Both the position numbers and the translations under genes were made by a program. From positions 124,001 through 188,000 of the forward strand of contig NHZP01000040.1 of NCBI GenBank assembly GCA_003313425.1: 64,000 nucleotides of DNA, read 5' to 3'. How positions within the stretch are numbered: position 1 is the first letter of the stretch; each line of letters begins with the position of its first letter. The notes beneath the pieces are model-generated. The model did no database searches, was not told where the DNA came from, and saw nothing but the letters and a program-made list of their open reading frames with translations. This document shows positions 9,703 through 22,605 of the stretch, piece by piece. The DNA comes from Pseudopyrenochaeta lycopersici. Lineage: Eukaryota; Ascomycota; Dothideomycetes; Pleosporales; Pseudopyrenochaetaceae.

Positions 9703-12700
9703 GAACAGTAGCGGGGGGCCGAGAGGGTATTATGTGTAGGCGTTTGTGAGAGAGAGTGTGAGTTGTGTCGGTGACAATCAGTGTTGTCTGGCTTGGAGGG
9801 GTGGCAGGTATGGGGCATGTGCATAGGTATATGGGGTGCCAAGAGATATAGACATATCAGGAAGGGTGGATGGGGAAATTGAAAAGAGCGACCTGGCGGC
9901 AAGAGTCATGGTGTGGACAAGGAGTGGCAGGGCTAAGCTAGCGGAAACTCAAGAACTGCTAATAGTGGAATAGATGCAGACAAGGAACGGAAGGTTATTG
10001 ACTATACGGGGCACCAAGGGATGGCTCGGTGAGGGAGCGCTGTGACGACTAGGGCGAGTGGCACGGCTGGAACGATCAACGAGAGCATGGGATGCAGAAG
10101 GCAAAAAAGGAAAACGCCAGAAACAGGCGAATCAGAGGGCAGAGAAAGACGACGAGGGAGCGGGTACCGATGTATCATGGCGCAACGGAGCATCCGTGCA
10201 GTCGACGTTTGGCGGGCGCATCGAGACAAGCAGGCAAGGGAAACCACGACGGGCGCAACAATGATGGCAGAATGCGGTAGTGCGACTAGGCCCTGGGACG
10301 AGGGAACTTTGCAGTGCGACTCAGCTGGGCTCCGTGCCGGGGGGTTGGGGTGTCGTGGTGCATGGGGCGGTGGCCCTCAAGGCGGTCAACTAGCCCTGAT
10401 GATTGATGTTAGACGAAGGAAGGACGGCGCATGGCGACGCCAGCAGGACGACAGCGTCATGTTTTAGCCGCGCCCGCAAGCAGCATAATTAGTGGCAGAA
10501 GGCCGGCGACACTGGGCGGGTGGCCGAGCCAGGCGTGTGGCAGGCAGTGGTGATACACGAGCCTATGGGAGGGGGGTGGTGGGTGGGTGTGCATTGGGAG
10601 CAGCGCTGCGTGTCAGCGCCAGCACCATCGACAGATCAGGGGCGGATGGGGGTCAAACTTTGGTTGGTGCAGTAGTTTCGGAAAGAGTGGAAGAGCGGAA
10701 AGCGAGGTTGGTGCTTCTTGCGCTGGGGCTGCCGGGGCTGGGCGGCCAACCAGGACGGCCAGCGAGGCCTGCATGGCTCCACCCCGCCCGCACCCAGCAC
10801 CTCCTGCGTGGTTGCGCGTGCAGCCGGCAAACCAAGCTGCTGGCCCATGGGACCCAAGCGCGATCTGGGGTGGGCTCTGCTCCATTCGCCTCCTCGTAGC
10901 CGAGCGTCTTCCAGAAATCGAGCTGCAGCCAGGCTGCCCCTGCACCTGTCCGCCTGCAAACGGGGACCGCGAGCCCACGACATGGGCCTTTGCAGGATGG
11001 ATGCAGCATTGGACATGTGCATCGCTGGCTGAGGTCACACAGCCAACGGCGGGCCCGTCACGGAGATTGCAGCAATCAGCGCATTGCGTCCACCCGGCAC
11101 ACGCAGGCCCATCAGCCTCGCATAACGCATCCAACACCAGCACAGCACGCCGGACGCGAGCAGCCGCCTGCCATCGGTCGACCCCTCGGCGTGGGTGCGT
11201 GTGCCGTTACGATGGATTGCGCCCAAGCACATCGCATGCATCTGTCCTCTCTGACATGCTGCTTGTGGTTAGCCACCGCCGAGACAAGCCACCGTCTTCT
11301 TTAACCATTGCCGTGGTCCACCGAGCCCGCCTTGAAACCGTGTGCACTGCTGCTAACGTTGGACGCCGGGCGCAGACGACGGAGCCACCGGCCTTATTTG
11401 ATCGAATTACGGATACGCGACGGCCAGAGTCAGAACCCAAACGCATGCTGAACCTGAATCACGGCCGCCAAAACATTTGCAACTCGATGCTGCACGCCTT
11501 GTGCCCGTGTGTGCTACTCGGCTGCGATCGTCTCTCGCCGTCAAACTAAGCCAGCGTATGGCCCAGGTCCTATTTATTATAGGATAGTCGCTCAGTTTCA
11601 TCGGTACACTATTCAACGATGCTAGAGAGTGGAGCTGCTCATCTCAATAGACTGCTCGCTGCAACTCTAGCGAAGGATGGGCCTGGCTGCGCCTCTGTGA
11701 CAAAGCAGCTTGCGTGTTGAGGGCCTCATTAATGAAAGCCTGCCGCTGTCCACTTCCGATATTTGCAGGAAGGCTGTCCCAACCATGATGACGACGGTTG
11801 ACAGTGGTGCGCCTGTACCAAAGTGCCACCAAGCCCTCCCTGTCGACCCCACGGTGTCCAGACCCAGAACGGTAATACCGTTCGATAACGAGAAATCCCC
11901 GGGGCGTGGCTGATGAGATGCAGCCGAAGCGCCGAGAACCCGCCTGAATGATCGGCAGCGGTCCAACGCGGGCGCAAGGATGCTTTTTGGTCGTTCAAAC
12001 GAACCGGATCATGTCAGGGGGCTTTCTGCGTCTTGTCGCCAAAACGAGCCTGCCAAAGCCATACAACGTATGGTGGCACACCCATGGGTAACCTTTATGA
12101 AATGCGCACTCAACGCCCATCAATAATGTCCACTTAGGCTGCAGCAAAACGCCATGCTCCTTTTCTCATGCCCCATTGTCTGGAACCGACGCATCCCAAT
12201 ACTACTGCCAGATGCCGGCTCCTGGAACGCCGAGCCCAAATCATGAATTTGATTGTGCCAAAAGATGCCACTATCGCTCTTAGACACCATCGCGGTGGGT
12301 GGTGAAGAACTAAATTTGGGACTAGTTCAAAGTAACATGGGACGAATGATATGCACAGGATCCTGTAATTCAGCACATCCCGCGTATCACACTCGGTCGG
12401 CATGACTGCAGCAGCCAGCCTCGGTTGCCTGGACGGAAAATTGCATCGCAGCCGTGCGACCTCTGTGCATCACGAGACAAAATTTTGTACAAAGAGTAAG
12501 CGCCGGCCGGTCAACCTTGTCGCTACTGTCCTGCACACTTTTTTCGCACATGTGTACTTCGAACGGTATCGGAGCGAGAAAGACGGATGCTGACCTGCAT
12601 TTCCTTGCGGACTTGTCAGCTTGGAAATAACAGACCGTGACTCCTGGGCTGAACACCTTAACAGCCATTTGCACCATTTGGAAACCGTGCCTGCTAGCCG

Positions 12701-15700
12701 CGCTGCGCTTTGCTGGTCTCATCCCTCGAGATTGTGAAGGCCGTGGTTTCAAGCGGCCTCTGCAGGACTTGTTGATCAGCCTGTTGGACTCGCTTCGTTG
12801 GCCGAGACGCCGGGGCCTTCACTCTGGGAAGCTCCATCCTAGCCAAGCACTGCTCATCTCTGACAGCCTCAGCCCGGCAATCTGCGACACGGGAGAAAGA
12901 AAAACTTCGAATGACGTATGCATTTGGCGGCCCACGAGAAGAGTGGGCCTCAAACGTGGCGTTGCGCCGTGGAAAGACATCTGTGGGCAAGAATAAAAAG
13001 GTCGCGGCATAAGCGGCACAGACCATGCAAGCCGGCAAACGAGAACAGTTCCAGTACCCTACCCCCTCGTGGTTGGAGAAAGGCTGACTCCCCACCCTGC
13101 GATCAAGCAGAACGCTCGTGAGGATAAGCGTCAATAATGCCTTGATAAAAAGCGTTGCTGTATGCCCTCATCAAGCGGGTTTTCTGACGGTGGCGTTGAG
13201 GGAAGCGATCTAAAGCCTTTGATGCCGCTCACCTCCGTGCTTCTCCTGGTAACGCAAAGCCTTGACCAAGCAAGTTGCATGAAGAGGGTTTTGGGCGGGC
13301 TAGCTGCATCATTTGTGGGCGACGACGATCTTTAGCAAGGAGTCGGCTTGTCTGCTAGTGATGCGGGTTCTGGACTCTTAGGGCCATGTCAAACACACCC
13401 AAATTTCTTTGCGGGCACGGCGGCATTTGGCCCTTGATGCGTGCGCTAGCTTCAGCACACACACGTTCAACGCCGAGTCGTACTTGTCCAATCGCAAGCG
13501 CCTCCTGGATGCCTTGATCGGCGCTCTCACTGGGGCCGTCGGCTGTGACCTTAAGTGTATGTACCTTTCCAGTGGGCAATGAGCCGTCGCAAGCACTCCC
13601 TCACGCCAAAGGGCTGAGAAGATGTGCTCGCCCAGGGTCTCGACTCAGCATACGTGTCCGTGATCGGGACAGAAAGATGACCGATAAAATCCTGACTCAT
13701 CCCTGACATAGCACATGGATATGATGCAAGTTGGCACTTTCCAGCGGAGAACTAGGGGTGTATCTGCCCATCCAGTCAAAGTCACCCTTCCTGCATCCTA
13801 ACCGCGACTTGCTCGCTTCGGCGTGCAACTTGCAGAGCCTTACACCTGGTGTCTCAATAGTCATGCTTCCACACTGAAGGCCTTCCGCAATCGCGATCTC
13901 CAAATGAACATGGTAACCCTGGAATACGCATGCACACAAGTAGGGACTTTGGCTTCACATGGAGCGCTGAGGAAATCAATCCTTCCGAGGGGGCTTCCCT
14001 GCAAAGTCACCTTCCGGTGCAGCTGAAGGCCGTCTTGAGTCCTCCGCAAAGTCGACTCCATTCGCCCAAGACCAGGTGGTGACTCAGTTTCACGCACAGA
14101 GCGGGTGTTTGTTTTCCATTCTGCCGCTCCACCGTGACCCAGCCTGCTTGTCGCACCTGTTTAGGTTCGATGACTGCTTGCGTCCGCGTCCAAGGCAGCC
14201 TAACCTCGCTTTCCTCGATGCGACACGAGCGTGCCAGGGCGAGCGATGGATTCAGGCAAGGTCATCACAAATCAGGACAGGATTGAGGCGCTTGCTGCTA
14301 CAAATTGTGTCGGCATGGCAGCTAATATAGAGCAGGTTTCCCAATCAGCACTTAGATAATCCGAGGTCGGACCACTCCAACCCTATATTATGCTTACCTT
14401 TAACAGTTACACCACCGGTCTGACGCTTGTAATACTAGGCACAAATACGGAAGTCGTACCCCGCTTTAAACCACTCCAAGGTCAATTTCTGCCTTGGCCT
14501 CTTCTCAGGGTACTATACCGAAATCACCACTTGCCTGCAAGACATGCTTTGTGCCCGCCAGCCATGCATCCTACGCCGTTTTGTTACCGGATAGACGATG
14601 TGTTAAAAGGCAATTTCGGGCTCGGTGCTACTAAGCGGACGACGGCTGACGAGGGCCTCGTATGCTTGTGACAACCCAACCCGAGGCGCTTACGGGCGGC
14701 GACATGCTTTCCTTCCCATCAAAGGTATAATGGCGGAACCTATCCGCAAATACTATGCATGCACCTCCCTTTCAATCAGCTCACAGATCAACAAATCGCT
14801 AATCGAATCACTCTCGACAACCTCTAGGCTAAATCACGACAGCGAGCTTACGCGGCGATCCGAGTCTCATCCACCACTGAGCGGAAAAACCCAAGCATTT
14901 GCTTTATTCGCTCGCGATTATGCGCAGAGGCGGTCACACATGCATGCGTCCTGTATCGCGGAACCCCAGCTTATTGAATGCCTATTTTTGGCTGAGACAA
15001 GATCTGATCTCTGCCTTAAGTGCACGCACAACATACATCGTATCTTATTGCCCGACTCAGCCGCCATTGCAGTTTTTATTCACATTTGACGGATGACCAC
15101 TGCTCAGCTTGCATCTCATTCTCAATACATTGAACCCCACGGGTAGGGCTAAGGCTAGGTGCTCCATCAGCCGCCCACGGCTTAGCCTTCCTTAGAGGAA
15201 ATTGACCGGCCGATCAATGGGACCCTTGAAAACCTGGATTCGTCTCAAACAGACCGCCAATAACAGAATGCACGACACAACAGGGTTGCCGGCTTCCCGA
15301 AAACCGTTTCATCCCTCGTCAACCTTTCCTTTTTCTCCCGTTTTTCCGCTCGCACTCGCACTTTTGCTGCCCAATTGCCGCACATCGCTGGTGGGTCGCA
15401 TTCACTTATCCAAGTGGCTTCATATTTAATTAAGGTGCATCTGGATAAGTTCAACGTGTAGAGCAATGGTGCATGCGCAGTATTCCGTCATACGCAAGAG
15501 TCCAGACCATGTGGACCACACCAGAGCCTCCATCGATCGTCTTCAACTGATCATCATTCAGCTTTTCAGTCGCTTGGACCACGACAAGTTGCAGCTACCT
15601 TCGCGTCACTTTCTTCCGAGAGACCAACCCCCTTATCATAGATGGACATTGCTTCAGGCCAAATCATCGATCACCCTTGATCGTCGTGCTCCTTTTTCAC

Positions 15701-17614
15701 ATATTCATCTATCACATATCCTTTGCATTACAGCTCTAATGTCTTGGTGATCATCTCGCCACCGACTCCTTCTCGAAGCCTGCTTGATGGAGTTCACTGA
15801 CTGTCACTGATGCAGGATACGAAAATCATAACCCGATTAGGTGCTTATAAGACTATCCCTAAGTACAAAGTCGAAAATTTTCAAACGGCCGACGCCAATC
15901 ACGTCGCCCCGACAGGAGTCGCTCAGCAAAGGACATTCGGGGTCAGGAGCACCCACATTGTTGACCAATCAACCATATATGCGCCACAACAGAAGCCCTC
16001 ATGTGGGTTGCGACGTGTGATTCAATCGCTTTCCATCGCGATGGATGGAGTAGGGCCACGAGGACAACTGAGCTTCCGCATCTACACCACGGAGTTTTAA
16101 ATAACACCTACCGTATTTGCTCACTGATATTAGGACCGAATATCTTGATCAAACCCAAAGTCTGAACCCTCAACAGCTTACTGGTCATCATTAGGATCTC
16201 CACATCAGGTGGCTTTGAATTGCCGTACAAGCATCATCATTCATAACCAACCGACAACATTCCATAAACTTTACGAATCCAGCAACTAATGCTAACTCCC
16301 GGCACGGCACACATACAATTCGCGCTTTCCCCAATTGCTGATGATGCACGAGGTTGCCATCGGACCGAAACAAGAAAACGCAAGACTGTCGATCATGACG
16401 GAGACGCTGCAACGCGGGGCTTGCGGGTGCTAGGCTCACTTATTCCAACGACTGATCAGATATGACGGTCTGGGTGGTCTCGCGAAATTTTGCATGGAAT
16501 AAAACCTGGTAAAGTCTGCTCTTCAGCTGGGGCGCCTTGCATTCGAGTCAACGGACGGTGATTGGTGTGCAATGATCGGGGCCTGAGCTTGAGCAGTTTA
16601 GCAGCCTTCGAAGCCAGTGTGACGAAAGCGATTTGTTGCAAATCAGTGCACTAAGTGTACAAAAATCTATGCGGTCATTACTTGATATATAGGAAACCAC
16701 ACCTATCAGCAGATGACTTCCTTGCAATCCCTTTTCAGTACCTTTTCTAATGATCTCATTGTGACCTCTCTCAGTCCTCACCCTCGTTTCTTGGCTGCGT
16801 CTCATACGCCTCTCATACTTTGATGATTACTTCTCCCGCTCCCTGTAGACAATATGCAAGCTTATCTTAAAAGGGAACCAACCTATTTATTGCTCAGCGC
16901 AAATCATTATCCAGCGTCATTCGAACGCTCGCAAAGCATGATCATGGAACGTTCCAATGTTGAAAGAGTGGATCTACATCCGCAGAAGGAGACCGGTACT
17001 CGAAGTTGAGCAGCAGTCATCACTGTCGCGCAGGGCTACTGTAGAAAAGGAAAAGAATGTATGCTCTTGTTCGAGGTCCTGGATGCGCTATACGCGGGAC
17101 AGGCTCGTCCAGGTGGCCGTTAATCTGCCTATAACGCATATATCCGCTACGTCCTCGTCTCTACTCGTGTACTGGCAAATAGAGTGCGAGGCCAGGCCTT
17201 TTGAGTTCATCCGATAATTATCTGTGATGCGGCTTTCGAATCCAGCTCACCGGCTGGTGCATGGGCTGCATCCACAGTCGTTGCCTGGATTGACTGCATC
17301 GTAGAACGAATCACCTAACATAACAAGCGCCTATGCAGCCACCTCAGACCGGTGAACCTTTGTCGTAAAATCCAACCTACCAATACATTATTTGCGCCTT
17401 GCCACGTTTGAAACCCCGTAATTAATCATATATTTCTCAAGCTATCAACCCTCCACCCTATCGCATCTGCCTTACTGGTACTGAAACCTCATCACTCAAA
17501 GAAAACGTTTTACATCGAAAGGCTCAATAATGACCTTATTTCCGAATCCGACTCGGTGAAGGAGCGCAGAACAACCCGCACCAACGCTAGATACGTACTC
17601 TTGATCTAGGACTG
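9703..17614. other. 7.9-kb gene-poor region
   Basis: This is the largest stretch with no gene I can support. The first ~0.8 kb is probably the leader and promoter of the gene ending at 9702. From about 10.0 to 11.6 kb the DNA is GC-rich, and several long open frames overlap on both strands (the longest 320 codons at 10587-11549). They are mutually exclusive, low in complexity and lack intron signals or motifs, so I treat them as composition artefacts. From 11.6 to 17.6 kb only short frames are present. No transposon ends, long repeats or strongly AT-rich RIP blocks were seen by eye. Confidence 0.45.
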
Positions 17615-20600
17615 ATGGACCCGCTCTCTGCTGTCCTAGCCTTTACCGGCTTTAGCGCCAGCCTTCTCACAATTGTTGATGCGATAGCAAAAGTCTCCAA
17701 AACGCTCCTTGAATTGCAGAGAAGGTTGAAACATGCACCCAAGAAGATTATCCAACTTCATCATGACTTGCAGAATCTCCAGGCATTAGTAACAGCCATC
17801 CAAGCTCAAATCTGCAGCCATGAGGCGATCGAATTTCCCCCGACACTCCAGGAGGTTTGCCAAAGCCTCGCTTTGCAACAAAAGCAAACTTTGGAAGAGC
17901 TAGATAAGGTTGCTAGTCAGGTTAATAGCAATCGGCTGCCCCAATTGGCAAGGGATTCAGAGCGCGGTCTCACCATGTGATGGTCGAATCTACCATAGAT
18001 GATTTTTTGGGAAGAATTTCAACGCACTTCGGATACTTAATCATGGCACAGGTTCTTATCACTAAGTCAGTTCTTTTGAATCGATAAGTCAAGTGCCTAT
18101 TGAGTTAATGACTTCTCAGCTATGCCGTCGGCCATTTGCGTGAGCATAACGTTGAAATGAAAGCGTTTGTTGGACTAATCTCGTCACAAATGCGACCATT
18201 GAGACGTAACCACCAAGGACAGCAAATACTTCCCCCTGTAGATCGTGAGGAGCCGCTAACCATATATGGGGATGAGCAAGAGAGCATGGAGGTGTCATTG
18301 ACCGCAGGGTGTTTCCGGACAAGGAAAATGTACGACTTCGGTTTTGGCCTGCTCTCCGTCCAAGCTGTTAAAACCCACACACCAGCGCGGCACTTACCAA
18401 ATCGCAATCGCGGTGGTATGCGTTTGAAAGTATCATTTGTGCCCCCGTGGTGGATGTCCCGAACCGCAATACGAGCAGATATTGACTTCCCCAGCCGATT
18501 GAATCTAAACAGCGTCCGCCCAATGGTCAGCTTGACACCCACAACCATCAACCAGAGCCCGGAGCTGTTAGAGGCGCTTCGCCACTTTGACATATTGCAG
18601 ATACGACACCTTTTTGAAACAGGACAAGCCAGCCCAAATGATATGGTCATGAATCTTGAGACCGATGAACCTGTTCCTTTGTCCGAGGCAAGTCTAAGAA
18701 TTGATTACATTATGAACAGTTTGCATTTTCCTAACTTTGCAGGCATTGTGGCGTGTATTTGCGCGCAGAATACCATGCAGTAACGGTCTTTCCAGACACG
18801 AGGAACTATTATGCTTTCTCATGGACCAAGGGGCTTCGCAATCGTACGTCCAGAATGCAGATCTACTCTCACCGAGCGCTAATCTAACGTACTACCCGTA
18901 CATAGTGTACAAGCCGCGATTCTCTTCTTTTTGAGCATGGACTCTAACTGGGCCTACGATCGGCCACAAATGCTTCTTAGATCTGCCCAAAACTACCTCC
19001 AAACACTGCTCAACCGTACTGAGATTTGCTTTGATACTTTCAGCTTCCCATCTGCGCACTTCGTCCCTCAAGGATGGGTAGTCCATCGGTTTGGCAAACA
19101 CGGGGACAAGTTCCAGGAGTCCATTCTTCCCACACTTGTCGAGGGTGTATTGGGTTTCGACGCAATTCGAAGTTGCCTCTTCCACCAAGGTCAATTATGG
19201 ACAGTAGATGACTTATCTGGAAGAGGGCGATGGTATGTGGCAGTCCTAGCCCATCATGACCAGAATTTCAAGAAGGCTCTTCAAACGTATGCTCGAAGCT
19301 TCCGATCGAAATTTACTCCAACAGACGAAAATCCCCTTGATAATTTATTAGATTCGACCTTGGACATGAACAGTATCGTCAAGGAAGTTGAAACTGCCAA
19401 TTTAAATGACCGATCTCTCTTCATGAATACCCTGGCTAGCAAAGGTAAACCAATGATGCTTGCGCCTTTTCTCAAGGCCAACATTGACTTAAACGAGGGA
19501 GGACCCATCGGTGATTATCTAGGGGCTGCCGCAAAAGTAGGAAACCGAGAGACTTTTGAAATGCTACTACACGCGGGTGCGTGCACTGCAAAAGCCATCC
19601 CCACGCTCTGCAGCAGCCAAGATATCAGTTCTCAAGTATTTACAGAGCTACTCACCAGGCTGGTGGACGGATTGAAACCCGTTAGTAAGAAGGCCCTGGA
19701 GTGTAGAGATCCATTACTAGCGATGATTGAGAGCACGGAAGCCCTGAAAGCACAAGCGCATGCACCAGAAGCTCTTCTAAGAAACGAGATATTCTCTGCT
19801 TCCCTACTTCATGGTTCTCCAACTATTTATCCCGCCAATAGTTACATGTTCCAGGCTCTTTCTCGTAATCGCGTTACAGTTGTCGAACTGTTGCTCAAAC
19901 ACAATCCTCCCTTGGATCTCACGATTGCCAGCATGTTCGCTACAAACCGAGATCACTTCCAGTCGATAAGAAACTACTCTTGGCTTACACTAGCCGTCGA
20001 ACTCGGACGCTCCGAATGCGTTAAGGTTATGCTGGCCAATATGGAACACCCGGAACAGGCTATCGATTGTGCTGATGGCGCTGGTAGAACAGCCTTACAT
20101 ATCGCTCAGGTATCTGCGACAGTCTGTCATCCACGCAAATCTGTTCTTAATACATTACATTGGGTAGACAACCAAGACGACACTATGGTATCTGCTTCGG
20201 AAGACGAGGCCACACTCCTCGTTCTCCAGATGGCCGCAAATATAGATGCTGCGACAAACCGTCCAGTTGAAGAAAGCATTCACGAGCCATCTTCATGGTC
20301 TCTCTACATTCCACACGTCCTCGGCCAAATTGATAACATCCAAACTGGTGTCATCAATCGCATAAGTGAGCTACTGTGCTTCTCTCCAAGGGGAGTCTCC
20401 TACTTCGACATCGTTGCGGACTGCGTAAACGGGGCTTGTCCAGCATGCCGAAGAAAACAAGCCCAGGCTTTAGCAAGAGCACGGCTAGAGCAGCTGAATG
20501 AAATGAACTTTTTCGAGGCACTCATTATGAGGATCTGCTATATCACAATGATTGGATTGATCATTGTTTATGAGCTTGCTGCCTTAGCTGTTGGCCTGCA

Positions 20601-20697
20601 AGGTTTAGGGAAGTTGTCACGACCATCTCGTACTGTTACATGGATAGCGCTTATTTTTGTCGCGTGGGCTTCTAGGGCGCAGGCGACAGTCCAATAA
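17615..20697 (+). CDS. STAND-type N-terminal domain protein with ankyrin-like repeats, apparent frame break
   Basis: The first exon (17615 to about 17975) starts MDPLSAVLAFTGFSASLLTI and resembles the fungal N-terminal domain of STAND/NACHT proteins. Later exons are 18120-18687, 18743-18843 and 18906-20697. The introns between them are a GC-AG intron (18688-18742) and a GTACGT...TAG intron (18844-18905). Another coding block before 18120 (IDDFLGRISTHFGYLIMAQVL, ending near 18065) is in a different frame from exon 1, which meets TGA at 17978. Either one base is lost or gained near 17970, or an unusual GTCAGG...TAG intron (about 17918-17998) joins them. The C-terminal part has degenerate ankyrin-like helices (GNRETFEMLLHAGA, RNRVTVVELLLKH, GRTALHIAQ). 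Its last ~60 residues hold one or two membrane spans. No NACHT domain is present. Intact length would be near 970 residues. Function is unknown; related proteins are variable accessory genes. Confidence 0.6.
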
Positions 20698-21032
20698 AGC
20701 ATGAATGTACCGATTGCAGACTTAACCCGTGTTCTTTTGAGCATTTCATGTTTTAAAAACCGCTATTCGCTGCCTAGTTGCGGACGGCACTGAGCAAAGT
20801 TTAGGTCGCATGATTGACTTTTGACAATGATACATTACAAAGAAAGCTGCCTAGTATCCATACAGCCGTGCTATGCAAAAATAATGCTAGGATACCTTCG
20901 CCAACTTTTCCATTTCTTGATCATATTTTTACAAAGTGCTCAAGCACTTCAGTCCTAGCTGGCAGCATTTCCAAACTCAAGAAAACACCACGACCACTTT
21001 TCAATCTATTGTGCCAAGTACTACAGGCACAT
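20698..21032. other. Convergent 3' intergenic region
   Basis: 335 bases between the stop codons of the ankyrin-like gene (+) and SEC61 (-). It is AT-rich and should carry both 3' untranslated regions. Nothing else is seen. Confidence 0.45.
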
Positions 21033-22605
21033 CTATCCCATGACCATGCCCTTGAGACCAGCCATATCGCCCTCCTTGGCGGCAATTTCAAAGTATCCAT
21101 AAATGATAGTAACAGCGAGGAGAATACCGGTTCCACTTCCTAAAGCGCCGAGGAGATCACTGCCTACGGAAAGAGCACCAATGCATGCACCACCGAAAGC
21201 GGCAGCCGTAGGAATAACGCGCTTAAGCTCCTTGTACATGGACTCCTCACGGTGACCAGCCATAACGAGACCTTGTTCCTTGAGCTGCTTGGCGACATCG
21301 CGAGGGGAGGAGCCAGAGACTTCGATCCAGGTCTTAGAAAAGACGGCGCAAGCGACGAGCATGTAGACGATAAAGACGGCCGTCTTGAGGGGGTCGGAGA
21401 GAGCCTCGGTGATGCTGAGAGGGGGAGACCTGGTTGGATTAGCAAGCGTACTTCACTGAAAGACACGATAATGAAACGTACATATAGTAGGCAACGCCGG
21501 AAGTAGCGAAGAGCTGGGCAGAACCCTCCTTTGGCTCCCATACACCGAGAAGACGGACGAGGAGATTGTCAGAGAAGCGGCTGTAAAGCATCTGACTGAT
21601 CAAGAAGACGTTGGAGGACAGAGCCGACTGCAGCATGATAGGCATGTTGGAAGTGTAGAACAGACGGACAGGGTACGAGCCACGGACACCACGCTGGCGG
21701 GCGGACTTGACCGGGATCTCAACACGGAAGCCTTGGAGGTAGATGACGGCGCCGAAGACAATGACAGTAGAGATGAGATTCATGACGTTGGGGAGATTCT
21801 GGCGGTAAAAGGCCTCCTTGAGCGCAACGGTCTTGTTGGGCCAGGTGAAGAGGAGATGGACGAGGGCAATGATGGCACCCTCGAACTCAGGGCCACGACC
21901 AGTGTTAATAGTGGTGGGAGAGAAAGCCTTCCACATGATGGACTCGCAGATGTTGGTGGCAATGAAGAGGGAGATACCGCTGCCGAGACCATAGCCCTTC
22001 TGGAGGAGCTCATCGAGGAGGATGACAATCAAACCGGCAATGATGAGCTGGATGACAAGGAGAACGCAGATACCGGCACCGAGGTCAGAGGGCTGTCCGT
22101 AGAGACCCGAGATGACATAGACGACGGCCTGGCCGAAAGACAGGAGGATGGCAAGAAGCTTCTGTGCGGTCTGGTAGAGCTCGCGGTCCGACTTCAGGTC
22201 CAGATTGACATCGATGAGGTGGGTACCAGCAAGGAGCTGGAAGACCATGCCGGAGGAGATGATGGGGGTGATACCCAATTCCATCAGGGTTCCTCTGTTG
22301 CTCGCCATCATCATACGGAGCCAGTATAGCGGATCTGACGTATCAGACGACACAATGCCGTAAAGAGGCATCTGGCTCATCACCAGAAAGACGAGGAGAG
22401 TGAGGCCCGTCCATACTAGGCGGTTGTTGAAGGGAACCTTGCTCTCTGGGAGCTGGATCTCAGGCACCAGAGGGACAAAGGGTTTGACGAGATCGAGGAA
22501 CCGTACTGCACGCAATTGCTGTTAGCCATGTTGCTCCAACGCCTCATATTTGCGCCCAGGGATGGCGGCGCAATTGCGCGCAATGGACAACTTACGGCCG
22601 CTCAT
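21033..22605 (-). CDS. SEC61: Sec61 alpha, translocon channel subunit
   Basis: Three exons: 22605-22596 (only 10 nt), 22505-21482 and 21429-21033, with introns of 90 and 52 bp, giving 476 residues against 480 in yeast. The spliced start is [19 protein letters not shown]. Conserved blocks include the plug and TM2 region, [32 protein letters not shown], and the cytosolic loop [20 protein letters not shown]. The last exon reads [19 protein letters not shown] and later [19 protein letters not shown]. About ten hydrophobic segments are expected. Sec61 alpha forms the protein-conducting channel of the ER membrane with Sbh1 and Sss1. The second donor is GTACGT after TAT-AT, which restores MSPPLS across the join. 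Confidence 0.95.

Noticed and set aside
10587..11549. Plus-strand 320-codon frame
   Set aside because: GC-rich, low complexity, overlaps several long frames on both strands, and no motif or splice signals support it.
13740..14060. Possible repeated AAAGTCACC / CTGAAGGCC segments
   Set aside because: Shared words are short and in different order, so no convincing repeat.
17221..17270. TTCGAATCC box suggesting a tRNA
   Set aside because: Flanking bases do not form a T-arm or an acceptor stem, so no tRNA is called.
21733..22329. 198-codon plus-strand acidic frame
   Set aside because: Antisense shadow of SEC61 exon 2.
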